Source: Amoebophrya sp. A120
Lineage: Eukaryota > Sar > Dinophyceae > Syndiniales > Amoebophryaceae
Length of the DNA: 64,000 nt
Assembly: GCA_905178155.1 (NCBI GenBank)
Contig: CAJINV010000005.1
Span: 3,292,833-3,356,832 of the forward strand
Reading direction: 5' to 3'
This document shows positions 24,235-33,485 of the stretch, piece by piece. The translations under genes and the position numbers were made by a program. The first letter of the stretch is position 1. Every line of letters starts with the position of its first letter. The notes beneath the pieces were generated by a model. That model was not told where the DNA came from and did no database searches. It saw nothing but the letters and a program-made list of their open reading frames with translations.

Positions 24235-26044
24235 AGTAAGAGCGAGTGTTTTTGGTAAACCACACGAAATTTTTGACTTCGACAAGTTGAACTTCTATCT
24301 TGCATGGCAGATTGGATTCAGTGTTATAGAAACTGACAACTTCCCTTCCAAGAGCATGAGAAGAAACGACACAACAACTCCTCGACGTCATTGGCATTTT
24401 CCTATCTCGCAACACGAATATAATCCAGACCCAGATAATTAAACATGTTTGCAGTGTACGATACGCGCGTTCATTATCTTGGGAACTGCACCCGAAAATG
24501 GAGTTTCACGACTGGTCTTATCGCACGGAAAAAATGAATCATACTCATACTCGCCCGAGTTCGACCCTGAAAAGTCATCACTTTTTTGAAAAAAAGCCGG
24601 CACTCTTGCCGAAAAAGTCAAGTATTTCATCAGCGATTTTTTTTTTTCCGGCGGAGAGTTTGCGTCTCGTGGAGGTAAGGCCTGGAGTATTTTTTTGGAT
24701 GAAGATCTTGCTAAGTTATGTAGTGGCGGCTTGTAGTAGTTTAACGGACTAAGACGAGGCGGCTGGCACGGATACGCCCGCGGCTCCTGTCGTGACCTTA
24801 GCCTTCTGTCCTGCTGAAGATGCTCCTCGGCGGCCCCACTCATAACACAAAACGCCGTTTTTCATCTAGGTCCTCCTCGAGATGTCGGCAGCGTCGCTTT
24901 CCTTCGGGATTGGAAGGCGGCAGCTTCGAGGTGTTGCTGGAGAAGGTCGGCGACCGTGGGAGGTGGTGCTTGTGGATGGGGTGGCTGCTCTGGGAGGCGG
25001 TGCTTGTGAATTTCGACAGCAGAATTTGACAAGAATTCTGCGTGTTGTCGAATTTCGAAAAGGTGCCAGTTTTGGACATGATTCATCGGGGTCAAAAATC
25101 GGCCATAGCATCGGCGTAAAAAAAATGAATCATACGCCTTGGCGAGTATGATTCTTGCCATTTTTCCGCTTTTTTCTAATTTTCTAAAAGAAAATGAGCG
25201 ATTTGGGCGTATGATTCATTTTTTTGGGCCGATGCTATGGCAAAAAATTTGCAAAAATGCAGTTTTTAAAAAAACGCCAATCACGATGCTATGGCGCAGG
25301 TCGCCAAATATGATTCATCACGGATACAGGTCGTGCTAAAAAAAATGAATCATACCGCAAAAAGTGGTCTTTTTGGCAGATTTTGCCACGTTTTTTCATC
25401 CATTTTCACGCGTTTCGCGCACTAAAAATTGCAGTTCGGGGCGACATTTTTTGCCCTCGTCTGTGGGCGATCGCTGTGGTGGCGATCCTTTGGAGGCAAG
25501 CCAGGGGAGGCAGCCAGAGGCCTACCCAAGGGGCCCGAGACGGCCCAAAATAAAGGGCCCAGTCCTTGGGCATTTGCGCGGCCGCAAGATCGGGCTGGCC
25601 GCCGCCCCCTTATTCTCGGCGGTGGGCTGGCCCCCGACGGAGCCGAGGGGGCCAACAGCGTTCCCAGATATGCGGCACCTAGCCGCCTCCCCATAGCTAG
25701 TTAAACTACTACAAGCAGCCAAAATAGATAGATGCAGCATTCATGCCATTCGAACATAAAAAGCAAACAGGTTACCCGACTTTGCCGAACGTCGCGAAGA
25801 TTTTTTGAAAAAGAAAAATTGAAAAAATTGCAATTTTTTGACTTTTTTCGGTCCGGTATGAGTATGATTCATTTTTTTTGTGGGATAGGTCTGCTTCGTC
25901 GTTACTGCACCCGAATAAAATGGAGTTTCACGACTGGTCTGCTTCGTCGTACAAAGGAGAGGTGCGGTATCCACTTAAAAAACCTACATTTTTGCTATTG
26001 ACTTGCAAGAGACGAGGATTTAGTTGTGCTGTTTATTGATTAAC
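24235..26044. repeat. Repeat-rich intergenic DNA with ATGAATCATAC motifs
   Basis: AAAAATGAATCATAC or its complement occurs at about 24528, 25117, 25209, 25309, 25337 and 25860, in both orientations. A block ending in TGGAGTTTCACGACTGGTCT is present at about 24487-24519 and 25905-25940. A GC-rich patch lies at 25435-25695. GATGCTATGG also recurs here and in the repeat island at 20130-21387. A degenerate introner may span about 24189-24450 (inner CCAGACCCAGATAATTAAAC at its right). No gene is supported. Confidence 0.65.
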
Positions 26045-26163
26045 ATGAAGGTAAAAGATTTGTTTCCGCATTACAAGTTGGCACGTAAAAAGCAAGAAGG
26101 TAAGGATTTTGTATAGGATACTGGAGCACTGGAGGACATGTTGGATGACGAAGACTTGGGGAA

Positions 26164-26443
26164 TATCCTGACTGAAAACGTACCCACACCAGAGTTGTAA
26201 TGCAAATCTGCATGCTGAAAATGTTTCTCATGCGGAGCCCCATGAGAAGCATTTTCTAGTCGTGTTTTGCAATTTTTCATGCTCAAATCAGCATGAGAGA
26301 CTAGATCTGTACTGCTTCTGAACTAGCTTAAACAGCACTACACTACGCGTCCAAATTTGTCATGCGAAACAGCCAAAGCTTGTGGATTTGTCTAGCCGAT
26401 TCCCCATCTTGACTATGGGGTGGGTACGTTTTTACATAGGATA
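26164..26443 (+). mobile_element. Introner element, family D (first of a tandem pair)
   Basis: Starts TATCCTGACTGAAAACGTAC and ends GTACGTTTTTACATAGGATA. Perfect flanks GGGAA (26159-26163, 26444-26448). Confidence 0.85.
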
Positions 26444-26448
26444 GGGAA

Positions 26449-26766
26449 TATCCTGAGTGAAAACGTACCAACCCTCCATGTAGTCAAAAGGGGACGATAT
26501 CAATATCGGCTAGACAGGAAGTCCAGAAGCTCTCCGCATGACAATAAACCTGGACAGGCAGTGAAGTGTGCCAGTCCTCCTCGTGCCTGGTGGATATAAA
26601 AGCCGTATCAGCAATTGATGTTAGAGCATGCCAAGTTCCAACTACGGGGCTACGCCTCTGATCATGGGGCTGCGCAAGAGATAAATCTTATCTAGGGCAT
26701 CGCGCCGATTTGCATGACAAATTAATACAGGGACGTCGTCGTGGTGGGTAAGTTTTTACTCAGGAT
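26449..26766 (+). mobile_element. Introner element, family D (second of a tandem pair)
   Basis: Starts TATCCTGAGTGAAAACGTAC immediately after the GGGAA copy that closes the first element, and ends AAGTTTTTACTCAGGAT then G. The right flank reads GGGCA, one base different from GGGAA. Two related elements therefore share one target site. Confidence 0.75.
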
Positions 26767-26799
26767 GGGCATGGACGAGCTCAGGCTTGTGTAGTAGAG

Positions 26800-27650
26800 G
26801 TGGGACGTCAGAAGTGAATTTGAAAAAAGTTAATTTCTTGTTTGTCTCTGACCGTCAAAATTGGATGGGAAAGCAAAGCAGGATGTTGTTGATGCGCTGA
26901 CCATAGCGACAGTTGTTGTCGTCTTGTACTAGTTTCCGTTGTATCAATAGAAGTATATGTATAGAACTGTACAAAAAATGTGAAAATAACATGACTATAC
27001 TGCCCTGTTTCACACTCCTATGTCGCTCCGAGAATGCCTGCCGTAAAAATAAAAAATTGTATCTTCATGAAATAAAGCTAATCGATCTAAGCCCAAGAGG
27101 CCAACCCTGATTGTTGTGACAGAAAAGATGCACTGTGAAAGCCAAAATCCAGGATTGATCCTATGAAAAAAGTGCGAAAATGTATCTACTAGCACGACGA
27201 GCTAGCAGGCTCAAACAGAATGAAACACGACACGCCATGTTGCATGGAGCAACTTCTCCTGCGCTAAGTTCTGAAAATTCTGAAGAAAATTGTAATATTG
27301 CTCAACAAGAATAAGAAAATTGAAATTACTAGATCGATCAGCAGAAATCGATAGGTCACCAGGATCTTTGTGTACCAGATGATCTAGTTGTCTGTGATCC
27401 TGCGTTCGGCGCACGGTCTATAATTGTAGAAGTTCAAGTTTCCTCTTCTTGTTCGCCAATTGTATCGCAAGAAACAACGACTTCACGGTTCTTTAACAAA
27501 TCGAGTTTGCCCATAAATTGATGCAGTGACCATCTGACAACATTAGTACGTAAAGGATTTGATTGCTTCTATTCGCGATTTTTGCTTCATCTCTTCGCGA
27601 TTTTTGTGTGCACCTTAAGTCTTACCTTGCTCGTGTATAATCTGAATCTG
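26800..27650. repeat. Segmental duplicate copy A1 (partner 38400-39490)
   Basis: Long near-identical stretches match 38400-39490, for example from CACTCCTATGTCGCTCCGAG (27011 and 38851) through the Tyr/Asn-poor AT-rich sequence ending near 27640 and 39475. No gene is supported in either copy. The A2 copy has an extra 203-bp insertion. The DNA from 27651 to 28008 shows no feature. Confidence 0.75.
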
Positions 27651-28008
27651 TATGCTTATTTGCATGGACCTTTCATAGAACAAACTAGAAGCTTGAAGTA
27701 AAAACCAAAACGATAAGAATTAACACAACTATAGTGGTTTTGATCAGAAGAAGTAGAAGTTGAAGCCGATATCTTCATCAAGATTGTATCTCTATTAGCG
27801 ACCCCAGGATCGAGGTTCGTTGGTGGGTGCACTCAAGTGTATTATTAGTGCCCGACGAGTACGAGTTTTGCAGTCGCTCTACAACTACCAAGTAGTTGTA
27901 GAGAGTAGATTTGGTTAAAACCGTTTTGCAAAATAAAGCGTTCGAAACTTTAACGCAGAATAGCAATAGCGCCTGGTCTAATTTTGATTTTAATTTTTCA
28001 CATCTATC

Positions 28009-29694
28009 ATGATGGCGATGGCGCGGTTAATGAAGATGTTGCTGCTTTCCTCCAGCGGTGGACGCTTCGTCACTGCTGTGACGGTTGCGGCCACGGGGTT
28101 GGGTAGTAAAAGTGCACCGACCCCGACGGCACTGATCCCCCGTGGTCGGCAACTGCACCAACGTGAAGAAGATGCGCTCCGTCCTCGTCGTGCGCGAAGC
28201 GCCAACTACAACTCCGGAGGCCGCCAGTCGATGTTGCCCCGCAAGAAGAATGAAAATAAACTACGAGGCACGGGTGCTCATCAACCTCGTTCGGCCTCAT
28301 CCTCGCCCACGACACCTGGTGCAGCGACCCGGTCCCCTTCCGCACCACCTCGGGTCTCGTCGCCGTCGGGTGAGGCGTCGTCGCCGTCGGGGGAAGAAGC
28401 GTCGTCCTCGCCAGGAAGCTCTGCGACGTCGAAAACTAGATCTACTTCCAGTCGTCCCAACCGCGGAGAAGTTCTTGCACTCCCGGAAAGTGGCTCTCGT
28501 GGGGATCTTCAGCAAGTAGAGGACCACGACGAGCGCCCAGCTTTGATGACATCTTCGCGATTGCTGAACGCGACCGAAAATCCGTTGCTTGGCGCGAAAT
28601 TGCCCGACAACGCCGAGAAAGTGCGGGAGAAGTTCGCAGAATTTTTGGACCAGGAACTCATGAAGTGGTGGAGCATAAGACACCATCAGGAGTTCCTTCT
28701 GCTCAAGCGCAAGTACTTGGCCTTTTACAAGAGTTACTACGCAGCCACTCGACGCAACGATCCAGAACAAGCGGAGCGAATGTTCCGTCCAGAACACGTG
28801 GAGAGCGAGTTCGAAATAAAGATCGCTTCGGAAAAAGAGATGGTCCAGTGGAAGTCACCAGTCAAACCGTTGGACTATATCTCCGCCGACGACGCTCTTC
28901 ATGATATTGTCCTTTTCGCCGACCACGAGGTTGCCTTCGACGAAGGCAGTTCCAAGGAACAGGTCTTGACTGGATGGTTCGGGCTGCAGACTTTCACCGG
29001 AGCTGCTCCTGCAGCTGTTGAGAGTAATTTTTTCTCGAACATTTACACCAAGCTGCTCTTCGAATACGCGACGACTCGTTCCAAAGCAAGCCATGCTGAT
29101 GAAAAACTTGGCGTGAGAGTTGTGAACCCGACCCTGCACGCCTTGCTGAGCGAGAAAAAGTTTCTGACAACGATTGAGCTGTTCATGAAGAAGGGGAACG
29201 AGACTTGGCAGGTGCAAGTTCTTAGGCACTCACAGGAAGAGCACCACATGCGTGACCGTTACGAAAATGACAAACGTGTGCCGGTAACAAAAGTCCTTCC
29301 ATTTAAGGCAGCGTACGACAAAGCGATCGGCGCAGAGCCGCTCGACAAACGATCGAACTATGGCTCTGAGAGCAGCGACTTCGATACCGGATTGGCTAAA
29401 GAAGTGATTAGCCAAATGGTCGATGGCAGTTTGTTCGAGCCGAATGAAGAAAAATTGCCCGAGGTAGAGCTCAGAAAAGGCGCGCCCAACTGCATCGGTG
29501 AGCTTGTCGTGCGCGTACCGGCGGTGCGTTCGGCAGTAGATAAGCTGAAGACAGGAGAATATGTTCTGCGGTTCAACATGAAGACGCTGCGCCTCCTCTC
29601 GCTGCAAGTGAAAATTGCAGACCACAGTCGGGAGGTAGCTACGCATCGCAAAGATGTAGTCAACATCTGGGTTTCGAACATGAAAAATCTATAA
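28009..29694 (+). CDS. Intronless 561-residue protein, possible signal peptide, unknown function
   Basis: The frame runs from ATG 28009 to TAA 29692 without an intron, unusual here. Residues 1-32 (MMAMARLMKMLLLSSSGGRF...) have a basic start and a hydrophobic run that could be a signal or organelle targeting peptide. Residues 35-165 are low complexity (S, P, R, T). From about residue 180 the protein is ordered and charged: helical segments such as KVREKFAEFLDQELMKWWS, then mixed segments up to NIWVSNMKNL. The presence of W, Y and F and the balanced composition argue for a real globular domain of about 370 residues. I do not recognise it. Its lack of introners may reflect a recent origin or retroposition. 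Confidence 0.75.
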   Translation: MMAMARLMKMLLLSSSGGRFVTAVTVAATGLGSKSAPTPTALIPRGRQLHQREEDALRPRRARSANYNSGGRQSMLPRKKNENKLRGTGAHQPRSASSSPTTPGAATRSPSAPPRVSSPSGEASSPSGEEASSSPGSSATSKTRSTSSRPNRGEVLALPESGSRGDLQQVEDHDERPALMTSSRLLNATENPLLGAKLPDNAEKVREKFAEFLDQELMKWWSIRHHQEFLLLKRKYLAFYKSYYAATRRNDPEQAERMFRPEHVESEFEIKIASEKEMVQWKSPVKPLDYISADDALHDIVLFADHEVAFDEGSSKEQVLTGWFGLQTFTGAAPAAVESNFFSNIYTKLLFEYATTRSKASHADEKLGVRVVNPTLHALLSEKKFLTTIELFMKKGNETWQVQVLRHSQEEHHMRDRYENDKRVPVTKVLPFKAAYDKAIGAEPLDKRSNYGSESSDFDTGLAKEVISQMVDGSLFEPNEEKLPEVELRKGAPNCIGELVVRVPAVRSAVDKLKTGEYVLRFNMKTLRLLSLQVKIADHSREVATHRKDVVNIWVSNMKNL

Positions 29695-30718
29695 TCATGC
29701 AGGGTTTACATTTACTTTATTTTCATGCTTGGCTGGCTTGGCTCTCAGTCTCAAGCCCTCTGGCACGCATGTTGCTACGCTATAAAAGCGGCCCCACTCT
29801 GGTGCTGTAAAAATGCAGCAATGCAGTTTTGCATGCGAAAATAAAAAGAGAACACGTACCAGCTGAAACTCAAAAACTTGCGAAGATGATTCTTCGCCGT
29901 TTATTGAGGCGTCCTGGAGGTGATGATTCTCCAACCAGCATCACAGTTTGTAGAGTTTCCAGACCCAGATGACGATGACACGTTTGCAATGCATAGCAGC
30001 TCTCCAGTGGAACTTTCGCGACCCTTTGGGATATACCTTGGGCTCCTGGGACTAGTCCGCCTTCAACAGTAGTCATTGGCGAAATCGGAAAGCAGCAGCT
30101 ACCCCTACCGTAATTGCAACAAGATCGAGATCGAGGTGTATTCTGAGTTTTGGAGAAACTAAACATAAGATGCAAGTCGAGCAAGCAGTTCACAAGTGTA
30201 CTAACGCCTGCAGCTCATCAACAAATGTATTGTAGAAGTCGAAGGGGGTACTACCTAGTAGTTCTATGGACATCGACATGCGCATATAAGATGAAAGTCC
30301 GCGCATTTTTAGTACTTTAGCAACGAGCAGCCCGCGCTTTCACGAGTGATCAACTTTGTGTTGATGGAACTCACTTGTTGCGAAGTAATCTCAAAGTTTG
30401 AGTTTAAGTGACAAGTTCAAGTTGTGAGCGATGTGTAACAAGATGAAGAAGTACTTTAGAGACGGCATCGCTTTTCAACTACTTTCGACCAACAGTTTAG
30501 CGTCCTTGCAATGATCAGTATGTAAAATGAAAACAAGTGCACCAGCTCGACCAGCATCAGAAAATCGAGAAGCTTCTTGTGTAAACTGAAGACAGAACGA
30601 GAATTGGTCGTGACCAGGTCAAATAAAGTACTACCCTCCACAGGATGTGCTTGCACCTATTTGTTCAGTTCGCTATGCTACTGTGCTTCTTTCAAACTTC
30701 CCTTTGGGATTTTTGTTT
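29695..30718. other. Intergenic region with an introner end remnant
   Basis: GTTTCCAGACCCAGATGACG followed by TTTGCAATGCATAG (29957-29998) looks like the right end of a family A introner, but I could not place a matching left end. No gene is supported in the rest. Confidence 0.4.
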
Positions 30719-31881
30719 GAGCGGGGTAACAATTGACTCAACTAACTAGCATCGGCGAGTTAGTCGTCCGTCCGGCCGCACGGACGACTAACTCGCCACT
30801 TGTCGTGGGAAGCTTTCTCCTTCAGGGTTGGAGGGGTGCGGGACTTCGAAGTCCGGGATGTGTCGTGGAACCGCCCGGAAACCATATGGAAATCGCGCAC
30901 TTTTGCAAACGATTTTCGTGCTTTCGTTGTGTTTTTCTTCGGTCGAATATCCCAACAAAAAAAAAACCTTCGTGGCATGTAAATTGTAATCTGCATAAAC
31001 ATAAACATGCAAAAGAAAAATCAGCAGCTCCGAGCTTTGCAAAAAAACCCCCCGAGGAAACGCTATACATTTGCAAAAGTGCTAACTTGCTCAGGGAATT
31101 TGTGGCAATCTCCCAGCACAGGGCGCGAAGTTGGAAGTAGTACGTGGTGGCTCGGTGGGTCATCCCATCCCAAGTTGCATCAGCATCATCGTCGTGTAGT
31201 ATTCCAAAATCCAGCAATTCTCCCGGCTTTGGTGGGTTGCGCGTTCATCATATCCAGCAATTCTCCCGGCTTTGGTGGGTTGCGCGTTGCCAAACGCGCA
31301 ACCCACCAAAGCCGGGAGAATTGCTGGATTTTGGACTACTACACGATGATATGATGCTGATGCAACTTGGGATGGGATGATGCGACCCTCGAGCGCGACT
31401 AGTGCCCACTCCACCGAGCCACCACGTACTACTTCCAACTTCGGGCCCTGTGCTGGAAACTAACTGGAAACGGAGATTGCCACAAATTCCCTGAGCAAGT
31501 TAGCACTTTTGCAAATGTATAGCGTTTCTTCGGTGGGTTTTTTTGCAAAGCTCGGAGCTGAGCTGCTGACTTTTCTTTTGCATGTTTATGCTTATGAACC
31601 CGAGCTGCAGATTACAATTTACATGCCGCGAAGGTTTTTTTTTGTTGGGATATTCGACCGAAGAAAAACACAACGAAAGCACGAAAATCGTTTGCAAAAG
31701 TGCGCGACTTCCGTATGGTTTCCGGTCGGTTCCGCGAGACATCCCGGAGCTCGAAGTCCCGCACCCTCCAACCCCTGAAGGAGAAAGTTTCCCGCGACAG
31801 ATGGCGAGTTAGTCGTCCGTGCGGCCGGACGGACGACTAACTCGCCGATGCTAGTTAGTTGAGTCAATTGTTACCCCGCTC
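30719..31881. mobile_element. 1.16-kb palindromic (foldback) insertion
   Basis: The left arm starts GAGCGGGGTAACAATTGACT and the right arm ends with its exact complement AGTCAATTGTTACCCCGCTC; arms of about 0.58 kb meet near 31298 (GCGCGTTGCCAAACGCGC). Each arm also has an inner palindrome of GGCGAGTTAGTCGTCCG units. A 48-bp segment is doubled in the left arm. Flanks are TTT on each side (30716-30718, 31882-31884). Related sequence at 38774-38837 lacks the insertion. It codes for no recognisable transposase, so it would be non-autonomous. Confidence 0.85.
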
Positions 31882-33485
31882 TTTTCAATATATCAGGTAG
31901 ACCACCGCGAGGACCACATATTAGTGCAGAAGAAGCAAAAAAGCATTTATGTATGATGAAGAACTAGTAGACGTAGAGGATCTACGTGATGTATGATGAA
32001 GGCACGCATCAGCATCTGCTAGAGGGCGAGATGCGAGATGTGCGGCGCAGTGAGCTTGCGGCTGAAGCGCCCACACATCTAAAGACCGTGGCATAATCCA
32101 TCTACAAGTCGCTTGCAGCGAGAACCGCATTGATGCAGCCATCAGGAACAAGGAATTGAGATTGCCGGAGCGAAAGCAAACGCCCGCCCCCCGCGGGGAA
32201 GCACAGGCTCCTCCAGGATCCGATGTTCACCTCTTGCGATGATCCACAGGTCTCGTCAGACCAGTAGAGTTCACAGAGGGTTGTCGTACACTCTTGCTCG
32301 TCCGAAGAAATCGTTTGAGTGGATCGCTTTCCAGGTGTCACGATCAAATACAGAGCGTCATGTACCCCAAGCGACCAAGCAAGCAAGCAAGCAAAGTGAA
32401 TAATGTATGTATGTATGTGATGTATGATGAAGAACTAGAAATAGAAGGCAAAACCTCCGCCACTATTTCCAAAGCAAACGTGTATGATGAACAAGAAAAA
32501 CGTGAACTAGATGCCCTTTGTCCCACAAAATTGAAGATGAAAAATGTTTAAAAAATTGCCAAGTCGCATCAAAAAGATGAAGTACAGCGAGCTATGTTGC
32601 CTTGTTCCACCTGGCTTCCTACGACCAGACATGGAAAGCCTTGACCGGCTTCGGTCGCGGTGCCATATAATCTCCTAGAAGTTCGGAAACGGAACAAAGT
32701 AACACAACGATGAAGATATTGTGAAAGAAAAGAACTTCCGGGAGATCACTTCGACAACATCAAGGTCTGCTATAATGTCAAGGTCTACGTCAAAAAAATA
32801 AATCAAGAGCAACATCATGATCTCCAGAAGGAATGAGCGGGGGTAAAATAAAAGCGGGTCATGTCGATGTCCGGCCATGAGATGGAGCAAGGAGCCTACC
32901 AGTGCCAGGATCGATGAGACCGCGCATCCAAAATCATACATAATTATGACGTTCTATATTCATCAACTTGCTTATGCTATCGCGGCGTTCCTCTCGTGAC
33001 TTCTGTATCGATCATCTCCAGACAGACCGTTCGTCCCATTATTTTCAGTTGGAGCCACTGAGTCATGACGATCTTTACAAAGATTACAAAGATTACGTCA
33101 ATATCTGAAAGATCGCATCAAAGTATCCCTGTCATGGATCAACTCTAGTTGAAGATGATATAAAATGATGCTCTGACGCCTGTCTATTCAAGGCACGGTC
33201 GCTCCTATGGGGGGTCTTCTAGCAATCATCTGCGTTCCACTTTCCCTCAACTTTTTCAGTTGATTTGAGGAGACAGAGCACGTGCAACCTTTTTTATAAT
33301 TATGTTCGTAGTCCAAAAACAAAAGTGCTTCGCCCTGTAAGATAGAGAAGAAAAAAACGGCGAAAATAAAAAAATTGGGAAACATATGATTTTTGTATCA
33401 GCCTGCTCGACGTGTATGATAAGTTAAAGAATTAAAATCAATCACATTGTTCTATTGTTCATTTTTCCGTGGAAGATTTCCTTTT
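31882..33485. other. Intergenic region with GTATGATGAAG repeats
   Basis: TGTATGATGAAGAACTAG and related units occur near 31949, 31990 and 32421, with a short (GTAT)n run at 32406. No coding frame is convincing on either strand. The block from about 33410 begins the duplicated segment shared with 39510. Confidence 0.5.

Larger units (their letters stand above)
26045..26820 (+). pseudogene. Small gene fragment carrying two tandem D introners (weak)
   Basis: ATG at 26045 starts a lysine-rich frame (MKVKDLFPHYKLARKKQEG) that meets a stop at 26115 unless a very short intron is removed. A second frame encodes ALEDMLDDEDLG just before the first D element. After the second element only a few codons remain open. 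It could be a small real gene with a tiny intron or the remnant of a longer one. Confidence 0.25.

Noticed and set aside
25422-25704. GC-rich open frames on both strands
   Set aside because: P/A/G-rich peptides from a GC-rich repeat, without motifs or neighbouring exons.
30822-31217. Frames in the palindromic element
   Set aside because: They appear in mirrored form on both arms as expected for an inverted repeat and have no coding character.
32102-32386. Minus-strand 94-codon frame with an YWSDET-like stretch, as in Tc1/mariner transposases
   Set aside because: Too short, no second or third catalytic residue, no inverted repeats around it.
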